Below are positions 43,796 through 55,872 of a DNA stretch of 64,000 nt, piece by piece (position 1 is the stretch's first letter; every line of letters starts with the position of its first letter). The stretch covers positions 136,108,753 to 136,172,752 of the forward strand of contig CM035439.1 in the NCBI GenBank assembly GCA_020310875.1, in the 5' to 3' direction. The notes under the pieces are model-generated. The model made no database searches and was not told where the DNA came from. It worked only from the letters and a program-made list of their open reading frames with translations. A program made the translations under genes and the position numbers. Source of the stretch: Ceratopteris richardii (taxonomy: Eukaryota > Streptophyta > Polypodiopsida > Polypodiales > Pteridaceae).

Positions 43796-45500
43796 GTGTC
43801 TCGATTGGTGTAATTTTTACCATGTTGGCCATTGGATTCTGGCGTTCCTTCTTTCTTTGATCATACTCCATTGCATCTTTACAAAACCTTCTAATGTGGC
43901 CGAATTCGCCGCAGAAATGACAGCGTGGAGGTGGTAATTCAGGGTGTTCCGGTGGTGGTCCTTTCTGCCATCGGTTGGCATTATAAGTGTTGTTTCTCTG
44001 TCCTCGGTAGTTCCGATATCCTTGTTGTTGATTGTTTCTCTGTTGCGGAGGCACATAGTGATTTACTGGTTGGCCATGTTCTTGGATGACTGCATTGACG
44101 GTTGCTGTCCCTTGTATTCTAGCGTTGTAGACACAGTTTCCGGTGGTGTGTCCGGTAGCGTTGCAGATAGCACAAAACACTTGGTTCAGTGCACAATTGG
44201 CACTTGTATGCCCCGAATTTTTGCATGTGGTGCAATATACTTGCCTGGTGATATCTTCAGCCATATTTTTGTTTGTCTTTAACCATTCCAAGTCTTCTGA
44301 AAATCCACCAACCTTGGATTCTAGCTGTAGAGCCATTGCAATGACGGCATCCAAGGTCATAGCTCCGACACATCTTATGATCATGATCTGCTTCAGCTGT
44401 GGGGTTAATCCATTGATAAACCATTGAGAGATGACATCATCAGGTAGATTAGCGTGAGCCTGTGGTATCTGCCGTAAATGTGTTCTAAAGAGGGTAGCGT
44501 ACTCCTGGACGGTCTGATTTACCTTTTGTCTGTTGTTCTGTAGATACTCAAAGATTTCAGTGGGATTCTTCTTTAGTCTGAATCGCTGTAAAAAGGCGTC
44601 TCGTACTGCATCATAAGTACCGAAATGATTGATATCATATTCCGTGAGCCATCTCGCCGCTTCATTGATCAGTGTAGATTGAAAAACAATGGCCTTATAC
44701 GCCTGATCTGGTGGATGGTTAAGAGCTGCATAACTTATCTCGAAAGTTCGTACGTGGGCGTCTTGGTCGTCTCCTGGGAATCCACCGAATTTCGTGTAGG
44801 TTACTCCTGTTGGAGGTGGTCTTGGCGGTCCTAGCTGTTGTTGTTGATGTTGTTGTTGTTGGTGTTGCCCGCTCATTGTGAAGGGTTCAGGGTTTCCTTC
44901 TATATCTCGGGATTGATTGGGTGAACTATCGGGACTTGTATCGTCGGATGGTGCAATTTCCGGTGTGCTGTTTCGACTTAAGATGCTTCGGATCTCTGTT
45001 TCGAATAGCTTTCCTTCCTTCTGGATGTCTAATATTCGAAATCTTTCTTCCAAACACGAAGGTTGAGCTGATGATTCCGCAAAAAAGGCTAAACCTTTGC
45101 CAGCGATCGGTGATTCTATCACCGGAATCTCACCGGAATGAACCGAAATTTGGCCAGAATGCCCTGTTTTCCTACTTTTACCGAATTTTTCTAACGTATT
45201 TCTGACCGTGGATAACTCTAAATCTTTATCTGATATTGTTAAACTAGGTTCCAACGGCGTTTTGATAGAGTCTGGACTTGCTATATCTTCGATAGGCTGG
45301 GTCGAAGTAGCATCCGAATGTATCGAAGGCGTTGTCCGTTCTACCGGAATATGACCGAAATCAGTTGTAACGTTTCCACTTTTCTTGACCACTTGGTCAG
45401 ATCTAGTTATGCCTACTTCTCCCGAGGCTATCTTTTGTGATTTTCGTGCTTCAATCTGACGATTCTTAGGATATGTTTCGCCCGATCGAGTGACCGGCAT
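43796..45500 (-). CDS. X2 gag
   Basis: One open frame from MPVTRSG. Residues 1-200: Ser/Thr/Pro-rich, low complexity. About 212-225: Gln/His-rich. About 240-370: gag capsid domain (GDDQDAHVRTFEISYAALNH; WLTEYDINHFGTYDAVRDAF; NQTVQEYATLFRTHLRQIPQ). Knuckles of the CX2CX4HX4C type start at C423 (CTTCKNSGHTSANC), C443 (CAICNATGHTTGNC) and C527 (CHFCGEFGHIRRFC). The computed frame continues past 43,796 for about 54 residues into Copia D integrase sequence; those residues are a junction product. Gag packages element RNA. The layout resembles X1 closely. Confidence 0.87.
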
Positions 45501-45729
45501 GTATCATTGCCCAGTGATACTATCTGAGCAGTTTGCAACAATCTGGATTTGTTGCTACTGTCAGTGAAGCAAATGTTGCTGGATGTTTGCTTCTTACAAA
45601 CCGTTAGCACTCTAATGCCACTGTCTCACAAGTGACTCGTAATCAAATGCTACTTTACCGCAGAGACTGGTAATCAGTTGCCACTTTCCCACAGACAACG
45701 GGCCAGAGAGCTGGCAAGCGGATGCCACT

Positions 45730-45747
45730 TTCCCACAGACGGCGCCA
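45730..45747 (-). other. X2 primer-binding site
   Basis: Minus strand TGGCGCCGTCTGTGGGAA, two bases inside the LTR end. A near-copy of the surrounding segment lies about 41 bp further in (45,687-45,705). Confidence 0.8.
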
Positions 45748-45749
45748 AA

Positions 45750-46977
45750 TGTTAAAGGTAATCTCGTTTATTATTAACTGTTAACTACCTACTGCAGCCG
45801 TTAATCACTGGCGTAAAACAACAATCCTTCAGAGACTCCAGAATCTGGTGCCACACCTGCATACCAGATATTTCCGAGTCTCTCTTTCTCTGTATTCAAT
45901 CTCATCGTAAGGATAAACTGACTCTAGCCAAGTGGGTCCTTGGGAGTGGTAGGGGTCTGTTAGACAGAGGCCCTATACTATTTTCCCAACTTCTCACTCA
46001 CTCGTCACTCGATCATCGCGTCTTAGCTCAGTAGTTGTTTATGATCAACCAAGGCTATCAACGTCTTATAATCCCGTACTCCAAGATCTACCTGCTATAA
46101 CAGTTGAGCAGTAGTCCGGACTGAGAATCAATACACAAGCGCACTCCTGGTAACTTAACACGACCATACCACGAAATCCTTCTGCACAATTTACAACTTT
46201 ACCGAGTACCACATTCAAATCGCAAGACCTACTGACCATAACTTGTCGCGTACTTTATCATCATTCTACTCGCATTCAGAACACTACTGGTACTAATTTG
46301 AACACAGATAAACTACCGACCCAGTCATTCACAGAGACTCATAACTCACAATTGCACCATGTTAGTTCTCTATACTTCCGTGCTTCACAGAAGAACGAAC
46401 AGACAAACGCATTCCTGTCGACTAATCTTAGGAAATACTTCAATCATTACCGGGTGAAATCTCTGCAACACAGTATCAATTCGTAACACTGCGTATAACG
46501 CACATACGCACACAAGCACATACACAGGAGAGGGAATGGAGCCGACGAAACAGAACAGAGTTACTCTTGTTCTACACATACAACACTTATACGTGCAATT
46601 CCCAAAACACAGGGGACTCTTTAACTCGTTACCGAACAGAATCTCACAATCGTAGTACCGACTCGTAACACCACAGTGTATCACGCATACGCAGTCAAAT
46701 GATTACACAGATAAAGCGCGCAGAACAGGACAGAACCAAGATACTCTACTCGTTTACACACAGTAGAAGAGTTAATCCCCAAAACAGGGCTCTCTCCATA
46801 CACTCGCAGCTCCCAAAAAACGGGACTCTCTCTCTCGTCCCTTTTCATTGCTTTAAATAGAATTTTGTTACAAGGCTTGCGCGAATCTTTCTTTACCGCG
46901 TACTTCCAGAAGGGTTCTTTCTACATTAAAAACCTCTGTCTAAGTACAATTGTCCTTTGTTCGGCGGCCGTCTAACA
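45750..46977 (-). repeat. X2 LTR (1,228 bp)
   Basis: TG...CA ends on both strands; the GGCCGCCG terminus is shared in style with X1 and with the LTR piece at 52,465. Short frames inside are not convincing genes. Confidence 0.83.
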
Positions 46978-48118
46978 AGATATACTCACAAAGTCTTTGG
47001 ATTGAACCAAGATAGACAAGTTCAAGATGATGATTGGTTTGAAGGAGATCAAGAAGGAATGAAGATCAAGCATGTTAGGCTTGAGGGGGAGCTGTTGGTG
47101 CAAAGAGATCAAGCCTACATGCTTGAATGTTTAGCTTATATCTTATGTATTCACATATGATCATTCCCTTGTAAAATAAAAATCTTTTACCCATGTAATA
47201 GTGCATGTGTTAGATGCACTAATTCCACGAGGAGATAGATGGAATCAAATCTCGAGTTACTTGATGAGAAAATAAATCCTATAGTTTATGACTTACTTTT
47301 AGGTGCATTTGAATTTGAATTCAAAGATTGGCTCCAACCTTCACTATAGAAGTATATGAAAAAGACTCGCATAAAAAAGGCTCACTAAGAGATCATTTGA
47401 GAGGGGTACTTAAGTGATTAGTGTGCTCATATCATAGCCACTTTACTACCCTCACATTGTGCAATTGAATATTGCCAATGATATTGTATTACTATGTGAT
47501 TTAATACATACAGATTGATCATATCTCTACTTCACTTCTCCGCTATGATTTTCTCAGAATATTCATCTTCTCAGAGCTTGTTCTCAATGCATTGTTAATC
47601 TTTTGATATGATTTAAAGTGCTATAGAACCAGCATACTGTCTAGTTCGTAGCTACAAAGGTTATTGCTTCTCTGTATCATGAGATATCTTCACTTCATTA
47701 CTCTCTAGTCTTTAGCTTGAAGCACCCCGAAAATGTCACGCTAGTCCTATGATTTGCTAAGCAACATTCTCAGTGTGTAGTCCACCTTGTTTAGTGACAT
47801 AGCTCATGATTGGTAGCTATCTAATTAGATACCATAAAAAGGAATTTGGCTAATTGCTAGCACGTTTAGAGCTACTTCAATCTACTAAACATGTGTAGAG
47901 ACTAAAATAGCAAGTCTATGATCTTGGATTAACTTCCTACTTATCTGTTTTGATCCACTGATTACTAGATCATGTTCCAAGTATATAAGTAATTATTTGT
48001 GATCATTAGGAAGCTAAAGGGGCCTACTATACTCTCTACCACTTGCTCTTTGTTGGTGTGAAGTAGCGTTTTGCAGCACCACTTCATCTCTGAAGACTAT
48101 CCAACATCTTGTCCAACA
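46978..48118 (+). mobile_element. Copia B tail and LTR, duplicate
   Basis: Same content as 39,035-40,175: RNase H end, purine tract, LTR at 47,093-48,118. Only a handful of base differences. Confidence 0.88.
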
Positions 48119-49238
48119 ACAAAGACCAAAACCCATGCTAGGAGAGCACCCAACACGTGTAATTTCATTCAAATATGGAGCAACAAATGATATCCTTCAT
48201 ATAGCTTTAATGCCAATGATGAGAGCTTTGATTCGATGCATGGAGATAGTATACCAGACTACTACATAGAATTCCTAGAGCATCTTGAAGTGTACCCGTA
48301 CAAAGCACCCACAATGGAGCCTAATTGGGAGCTAGAATATTCCATGGAATGTATGCAAATCCCAAACCTAGGCCTCAAAAGAGGACCCTATTTTAGATTC
48401 CAAGGAGATCACTTTGTAAGGGAATATCCCCATCATCTACTTGTAGGGGAACAACCTTATCTCACCATTCAAGGATATTGATCAAAGTGTGGTAAAAAGC
48501 ACATTATATGCGAATGTCTCAAAAACCCTACCAATACCTCTAAGATAACTCCAATCAACGTAATAGGCATAGTGCAACCACCAAGTGGACCCCACCCACC
48601 TTTCTACCTAATCAAGCAGTGAACATAATCGAGGCTTTAGAACAAACCCAACAAGCATAACAAGAGAAACCCTCATAATCTAGTGAAATCGAGTCTAGTA
48701 GAAAGAAAATTAAGGCATGGAAATTTTTCAAGGAAAGAGTTGAGAGAAAATGGAATAGAAAGCTAGACAAACTTGAAGGAAGTTTGAACGAAACCAAGGA
48801 AAAGATTCTAGGTTTAACATCACAAGAATCACTCAAAATTCTTTCTTTGCCAAAGCTAGGATCAATCTTAGAAGAACCCCTCGTAGAGGACTTGGATATG
48901 ATGTTCAAAGCCTATCAAGCTATATTGAAAGAAGGATCCAATGCTTAAGAGTTAGAAAAAATCTAGTCGAGAGTAGACCTACAAATAGAAAGAACCAAGA
49001 TTTGCATGAGAATGGTTGAACTAGTGCAGGCTTTGCTCGAGGCTACCCAATATGTTAAGTGGAGTAACCTAATCAACCCAGATTAGAACTTCTAGGGACT
49101 ACCAGATAGATTAAAGCGATTGGAATCTAAACCAAACCATTTAATGCCAAAAGGAAGCTCATTCCATAAGAAACACACCATGAGAATTCTCACCGATTAT
49201 ATCACAAGTTCTTAATTCTATAGAGTTAGGGTGCTCCA
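48119..49238 (+). mobile_element. Family G gag fragment, duplicate
   Basis: Same content as 40,176-41,295, with the same frame (48,236-48,481) and the same end at the Copia D LTR. Confidence 0.8.
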
Positions 49239-52200
49239 TGTTGGAGAATTCCTCTCCTATTTGCAGCGGAAAGTGTAGAAGATCTTCTTAGGATCAAGAA
49301 TTTCGCGAACAGCTGAACCTTCAAATGAACATTGGTACCAAATGAAAAATGCAATGAACTTGAAACTTTGGTCACTCAAACTAGACACGTACAGCTTTCC
49401 AATGAGCTATCAAACACTCAATTTGGGGTAGTTTTGGGTTGGAAAGTCTTTGCCTCAATGCAGGCTACCTGTCCACTCAATTAAGCTAAAAACTAGACTT
49501 CACTAAAAACTGAATAACTCACACAACATCAAGAATTTGATAAAACTCTTCTAGATAAAGGAAGTACTCAAGATAAGCTTTCCAACGGATGTTTAAACTC
49601 TAAAATTGGATACATATAGTGAGAGATATGACTCTCACAAGTAGACTACACAGAAATGGGTATGCGGCTATACATAGTCTATGAGAGTGAAGAGAACGAA
49701 ATGACTCAAACCAAATGAACTAGCTACAAGGGGACTTCCACGCTTTCTTCCTCTATTCTTGAGTGTTGCCCCTTGCCTCTTTTATAGCCAAGTGACCAAA
49801 AACTCTCATGATGAGATTGAGAGCTCTTCTCCATAACTTCTCCACCACTTTGGACAGCCACTCCTCTTACAGTTCAGTTTTTGGATTTGATTCTCTTTTG
49901 ATTGATTCTCTTTTGGCCTCCACTACTTGCTCAAGTAAATGCTTCCATTTTTCAGTTTTGTATTTTCCTTCTACTTGAAGAAAATCCTTTTTGCAAAAAT
50001 ATATACGACCTTACTTCTTTATTTTTTAACACTCCCCCTGAAGCTCACATGTGAGCTTGCACCTTCAGCCATATCCTGCAAGTTTGATGTCATCTTTGAA
50101 CCTCTTTAGCGTAGAAGCATCTAAGGACTTTGTAAACATGTCTACAACCTGGTCATTAGTTCTAATGAACTTTATATCCACATCCTTGCTCAAAACTTTT
50201 TCTGGAACATAATGATAATGCACTTCTATGTGCTTGCTTCGTGCATGAAACATTGGATTGTTTGTCAAGTGAATGCTTGACATGTTGTCACCATAAATTG
50301 GAATGGTCTCCACCTGCACATCAAGATCAGCCAAGAACTTCTTAATCCACATAGCTTCACAAGTTGCAAAGGCTAATCCTCTATATTCAGCTTTTGTCGA
50401 TGATAGTGCAACAGTAGGTTGCTTCTTCGAGCTCCATGTGATAGGTTTGCTAGCTATCATGAACACATAACCTGAAGTGGATCTTCTATCTTCCTTCGAA
50501 CCAGCCCAATCAGCATCACTGAAGCCTTTTACCTGCAATTCTTCATCATATATATAAAACAAGGCATGATTGATTGTATGCTTCACATATCTTAGCACTC
50601 GTTTGGCTGAATTTAAATGTTCACTTGTTGGAGCTTGCATAAATTGAGAAAGAACTCTAACAATATAACACAAATCTGGTCTTGTGATTGTAGCATAGAT
50701 CAATGAACCTATAATACTCTTGTATGTAATTACATCATGTAACTTCTCTCCATCATTTGAGCATAGCTTCACATTTGTGTCCATAGGTTGAGTCAATGGT
50801 TTGCATTCACTCATTCCGAATCTGAAAAGAATATCCAACAGGTACTTTCTTTGCATCAAGTAAATGCCATCTTTCCCATAGACTATCTCAATGCCTAAAA
50901 AGTATTTCGGCTCACCAAGATCTGAAATTTTAAACTCCTTACCGAGTTTTCTTTTTATCTCTTGTATTCTTGTAACATTACTTCCTGTTATGATGAGATC
51001 ATCAACGTATATGCAAATATATACCTGCTTGCCTTCTTCTTTCTTTTAGAGAGAGGGATCTACATTAGTTGGACTATACCCACACTTTGTGAGGTACTCG
51101 ACCAATCTTTGATTCTAAGCACATGGTGCTTGCTTCAGCCCATACAAAGCTTTCTTCAATCTACAAACAAAATTTGGATGCTTTCTATCTTCAAATCCAA
51201 TCGGTTGAATCATGTATATCTCTTATTGAAGTTCACCATTGAGAAAAGCATTTTTTATGTCAAGTTGGTACAATGGCCATCTCCTTGTTGCACTCACTGC
51301 AATCAAGGTTCTAATTGTTCCCATCTTTGCAACCGGGCTGAAAGTCTCTTCATAGTCGATGCCGTGAGTTTGCTTGAATCCTTTTGCTACTAGTCTAGCT
51401 TTATGCCTAGCTAGAGAACCATCATCATTTCTCTTTATTTTAAACACCCATTTATTTGGAACAATCTTCATACCTTCAGCCTTTGGAACTAGCTCCCATG
51501 TGTGATTGTCCTTGAGAGCTTTTATCTCTTCTTGCATAGCTTCTTGCCATTCTTTTTGTGAGCATGCTTCTTCATATGCATCCGGTTCTTTTTCTTGAAC
51601 CACCTGTGTCATATATGCAAAATGCTTTTGCAATAAAACTATCAGAACTCAGCCTTTGAATTGGATACCTTGCTCTTGAAGACCTCCTTTCATTTCCTTT
51701 TGAATATTGCTTCTTCAATCGGTTCAACTTTACCTTTGGTGTAATCACCTCTTCATACTCTTCTTCACTTGCATTTGAGTCACTATTTTGGGCAACACTT
51801 TCCACTTTAAATCTTCCATAACCTGATGTTGGTGATGAGGAATGACTCCTTAGTCTCCCCTTCCATGTTGAGCTTTCTCCAAGTGATGTAGAAGCTTCTG
51901 GACCTGACCTTTGAGTGCTTGTTTGCTGAAATTCTTCTTGGACAGCATCTCCATCATCTTTGCAATCTTCCTCAAGAATCTTCTCTTTCCCTTTGTCTCC
52001 AAACCATGGTCTTAGCTCATCAAATACCACATCTCGTAGCTCCTTTGTTACCGGATTGTAGCCTGTATCCATTTTGCTCCGATGAATATCCAATGAAAAT
52101 AGATTTTTCGGACTTTGCCTCCATCTTTGTCCTTAGTTCTTGAGGGATGTGAACATAACACACACATCCAAAAACTTTGAGATGTGTAAGGTCAGGTTTC

Positions 52201-52464
52201 TTACCGGAATAAGCCTCCTCGGGAGTTAGATTATGCACTCCAGCCGTTGTGCACTTGTTCATCAAATAAACAGCCATACTAGCTGCTTCAGCCCAACAGT
52301 TTAGTGGCACCTTCATTTCGTTGAGCATGCATCTTGCAACTTCTATGATATGTCTATTTTTCCTTTCAGCTATTCCATTTTGTTGAGGCATGTACCTACA
52401 TGTAAATTGTTGCTTGATGCCATTTTCATAAAGAAAATCTGAAAATTCTTTGGAGAAATATTCT
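49239..52464 (-). mobile_element. Copia D, duplicate, with more integrase
   Basis: LTR 49,239-50,031; RT and RNase H (50,859-50,065 plus upstream RT); RT start (51,633-51,223). Unlike copy 1 it then continues through the integrase C-terminal region (52,093-51,740: DVVFDELRPWFGDKGKEK; an acidic, Ser-rich linker) and the integrase core end (52,391-52,020: [40 protein letters not shown]). It stops at 52,464 where an X-type LTR starts. Gag and protease are absent. Few breaks in what remains. Confidence 0.87.
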
Positions 52465-52685
52465 TGTTAGGCCGCCGGATTGGAATGTAATTTTATTTTT
52501 CATACTCCCACGCACTGAAAAGGCGTAGCGAACATATGTAACTTTTTATTGATTAATGAAAAGGCAAGCACGACATTCAGCGAGAGATGCGAATCGCCAG
52601 ACTGTCTGTCTGGGCGACCGCGCTGGAGCTGTTGTATTGCAATTCTCCCAAATTATGAGTACTGTGTCTTGTTCTTAAAGTTTCA
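52465..52685 (+). repeat. X-type LTR fragment
   Basis: TGTTAGGCCGCCGGATTGGAATGTAATTTTA... aligns with the reverse complement of the right half of the X1 LTR (17,460-17,674), including GGCAAGCACGAC and AGACTGTCT. It is diverged and truncated. It lies between Copia D and a Copia integrase fragment. Confidence 0.78.
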
Positions 52686-53640
52686 GTGAGTTGCTTCAAG
52701 AAATATCTTGCACTTGTGGAAAATAAAACAGGAAGAAGTCTAAAGAGAATAAGATCAGATGGAGGAGGTGAGTACTTCTCCAATGAATTTGATGCATTTT
52801 TGCAGGATAGAGGTTTCAAAAGGGAGATTACTACAAGGTATGCCCCTGAGCAAAATGGGGTAGCAGAGAGGAGAAACAGGTTGATTGTGGAAGCAGCTAG
52901 ATCAATGCTTAATGAAAAGAAGTTGCCTAATATTTGTGGGAAGAAAGTTTATCTACTGCCACTTATCTTATTAACACGTTGCCATCCAAATCACTTGATG
53001 GGATGACCCCATATGAAGCATGGCATGGTAGAAGGCCATCACTTGATCATTGTAGAATATTTGGATGTGTTGCTTATGTGCATGTTCCATCTCAAATCAA
53101 AGGTAATCTAGATCCTAAGGGATAGACGTGCAGCTTCATAGGGTATGATTTAAATCAGAAAGGATACAGGTTTTATAATCCATCCAACAAAGGATTTATG
53201 GTCAGTAGAGATGTGGTGTTTGATGAGAATGATTCTTGGTTTGAAAGTGAATGCAAGAAAGTCAAATTGCCATATGACTTGGAAGAGGAGTTCCAAGTCT
53301 CATCAAGGAGGAGCCAAGCATAATTGAAGACATCAAATTAGATGATGAGGATACCATCAACTTAGAAGAATTCAAAGCATGGAAATCAAAAGACAAGGCC
53401 AAGATGAAGAAGTTGGAAGACTTACCTTAATCATCAAACCAATCTCTAAGGAGATCACAAAGGGAGAGTAAGAAGCCAATCAGATTTGGGTATGATACTT
53501 CATTAGTTACTAAGCATTCCATTCATCTTGTGTTGAGAGCAGTATGGGCACCCAAGGACCGACTAGACAAGGAAGCCAGCGGAGAGAGTCAGAACAAGGT
53601 GAAGGAGTAAGTAGACAAAGCAGTCGACGCAAATCTGGCA
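52686..53640 (+). mobile_element. Copia integrase fragment
   Basis: Plus strand integrase core and tail: RIRSDGGGEYFSNEFDAFLQ and APEQNGVAERRNRLIVEAAR (52,740-52,910), TATYLINTLPSKSLDGMTPY and GRRPSLDHCRIFGCVAYVHV (52,950-53,100), then the C-terminal region with an acidic linker to about 53,500. Both neighbours are other elements. Broken fossil, no LTR. Confidence 0.82.
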
Positions 53641-53682
53641 GATAGGCCCTTCAATTTTTTCCAAATCAACATCTTTTAACAG

Positions 53683-54169
53683 TGATTCTTATCACTAACA
53701 ATCATTGTAAATACCATTTCATATTTTTGTAGCTCCATTTTGTGCAAGCCAAGGAGTCCTTGAGCTTGAGGAGCCTTAGAAGTACCTACATATCAATTTT
53801 CGTATTTTTTAGACTCCGTTTAAGCCCTCAAAAATTGGCCCTGGAACCTAATTTTTAACTAGGCCAAACACTAGGTCTGGACAGGGCCAAAACCTAGTCA
53901 AAAACTAGAAAAAGAGCTAGAGAGCTCATTTTTGAGGGTGGATTGTAATAGAAACAAACTTGTAAGAGCTTTTTGAAGAGTAATTGAAGAACTCCATTGA
54001 TTCTCACTCTTTGTCTTGCCGTGCGTGCGCGTGTGTGTGTATGTGTGTGCATGCTAGTGTGCTTCTCACTCACGCACTTGTGCCGCCACTTGCTCGAGGT
54101 CTTCATACCATCCTCACGTCTTCCCGGATTGACATTAAAGGAGGTGCTACTCATCATTGAGCTACACCA
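53683..54169 (+). repeat. Family G 5' LTR (487 bp)
   Basis: TGATTCTTATC...GCTACACCA. A GT-rich microsatellite-like tract is near 54,024-54,060. Homologous LTRs are at 2,078-2,561 (minus) and 28,940-29,423 (plus). Confidence 0.85.
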
Positions 54170-54174
54170 AATTT

Positions 54175-54192
54175 TGGCGCCGTTGCCGGGGA
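54175..54192 (+). other. Primer-binding site, tRNA-Asp
   Basis: TGGCGCCGTTGCCGGGGA is the exact complement of the 3' 18 nt of plant tRNA-Asp including CCA. It lies five bases from the LTR end. Confidence 0.93.
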
Positions 54193-54659
54193 TCGAGCTT
54201 TGAGGACGAGCGTGTGATGGTAAGACGTAGAGTTGACGCGTTGGAGTTGTAGGTAATTTCCTTATTTTTCCTATTTTTCTCTTTCTTACCTCACCACCAT
54301 CATCATCATCATCATCCTCACCATCTTCCACCTCCATCTCCATCATCACGAAAATTTCAGTTTTTTGACTATATCCCCATCTCCACCTCATTTCCCTCAT
54401 TTCACTTGTGAGAGAGAGCGAGAGAGCAAAATTGCGTGTGCTATTTTTGCATGTTTCTTGAGCTATCTTGCAGGTACAGGTCACATCACCATCCCCAGCT
54501 TCCTGCGCAGGTACGAAACTCGACGAAACTGTCTCGCAGTCGCCGACTTCTGTCGATCGCGATTGACAGAAATTCTCACCTTTTGGTAAATCTGAGTGCA
54601 CCACAGTGGACTAGAAACCCTGCACACCACCTTTCCACCAAAATTTTTGAAAATCTTGC

Positions 54660-54985
54660 AAAATTTCAGTCCATCGTGACCGACTGCCTGTCCATCGCGA
54701 CCGACTGCCTGTCCATCGCGATCGACTGAACCCCCTGTCCATCGCGACCGACTGCCTGTCCATCGCGATTGATTGCCTGTCCATCGCGATTGATTGCCTG
54801 TCCATCGCGATTGACTGAACCCTCTGTCCATCGCGATTGACTGGGTGTCCATCGCGATTGACTGAACCCTCTGTCCATCGCGATTGACTGGGTGTCCATC
54901 GCGATTGACTGAGTGTCCATCGCGATTGACAGCCCTGTCCATCGCGATTGACAGCCCTGTCCATCGCGATTGATAGCCAATTTTA
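54660..54985 (+). repeat. Leader satellite, about 14 units of TGTCCATCGCGATTGACTG
   Basis: A tandem array with a 21-bp basic unit; a few units carry a 4-5-bp insertion (GAACC). The core ATCGCGAT is palindromic; variation concentrates in the TTGACTG half and at CpG positions. It is flanked by non-repetitive leader. Antisense frames through it (such as 54,481-55,059) give repetitive QSRWTG peptides and are artefacts. Confidence 0.93.
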
Positions 54986-55872
54986 GCCAAATTTTTTAGG
55001 GATTGTTGATTGAAGAGTTGGGCTAATTTTTGGCACAAATATTGTACTCTTGAGCACATGAGGAAGCCTTAGGAAAGCAACTTGGGGAAAACCTGTTGCA
55101 CAGTGATCCTGTTTGAACCCTGTCGTAACCCTAGAACCCTGAACGGTTACAACTTTTTCATACGAAATCCATTTTTTGAGCTCTAGGGCTTGTTGGAAAG
55201 CTCGTGGCATATACTACACGCCCTCAACTGTTTTTCATAAAGATAATGCATTGATTTTCAGGTAGGGTATTTTGAAGTTGACCATACCCAGGGGGATCAA
55301 AGTCAGGGGTCTATAGAATTGTCCTCTTAAAAATCACTATGCAAGCTAGTGTGTGTGCTACAGGAATGAAAATCATTGGTTCTGTCTTTGGAATTTAAAT
55401 CTTTAAGCTAACTTGGGAACTTTTACAGATCCTTTGAGAGCATCGAAAGGCGTTCTAAGCAAGAGTAAGTGCAGGCTTGGGAACACACTTCCTGGGCAGT
55501 CAAGGCAACCAAGAAGGAAACAAAAGGTTGGAAATTCTCAACTCCCTTTATCAATTCCTAGCTTAAGCTAAGAACGACGAGAGGTAGGAGTAAGTCAGAG
55601 CGACGATAAGCAGGTATCAAGTTGAAGACCACCTAAAAACTCAAGTTCAAGCTAAAAACCTAATCTCTGTACTGTCGGTAACATAAAGGAAAAGAACCTA
55701 ACGTGGAACGATCAACCTAAAAGCACGAAGAACATTCAAGTATTCCTGACGACGTAATATCAGACAAGACCTTAAACACGAGAAATAACTAAAAAGAATC
55801 AAGTGACTAATATAAAGTAACCAGCAACGAGGTTGTACTCTGGGCAAAGAATTGGGCTACTTAGATAGGCAT
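54986..55872 (+). other. Non-repetitive leader upstream of gag
   Basis: No long open frame. With the array it makes a leader of about 1.7 kb between PBS and gag. No splice site is claimed. Confidence 0.6.

Larger units (their letters stand above)
43795..46977 (-). mobile_element. X2: gag-type LTR element, 5' part
   Basis: Minus strand: LTR 45,750-46,977 (1,228 bp, TGTTAGACGGCC...CCTTTAACA), PBS 45,730-45,747, leader with PBS-like repeats, and a gag frame from 45,500. The element's 5' terminus at 46,977 is intact and abuts Copia B sequence (46,978). Its other end is cut inside gag at 43,795, where Copia D begins. What follows gag in X2 is therefore unknown; X1, with the same MPVTR start and gag layout, carries no pol. 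Only one LTR is present. Confidence 0.83.
46978..51735. repeat. Large direct duplication, copy 2
   Basis: Second copy of 39,035-43,794. It starts exactly at the X2 LTR terminus and continues beyond 51,735 into Copia D integrase sequence that copy 1 lacks, so copy 2 holds the undisturbed right junction and copy 1 the undisturbed left junction. Confidence 0.93.

Noticed and set aside
53894-54604. 236-residue minus-strand frame
   Set aside because: It lies antisense across the family G LTR, PBS and leader; the acidic run comes from a CAT/CCT-rich stretch. No domain.
54481-55059. Long antisense frames giving repetitive QSRWTG-type peptides
   Set aside because: They are translations of the 21-bp leader array on the wrong strand. 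A 21-bp period keeps all frames open, so length is no evidence of coding.
55852-55872. TTG as the start of the long gag frame
   Set aside because: Plant retroelement gag starts at ATG; the first ATG in frame, at 55,873, gives an MNLRSGR start typical of gypsy gag.
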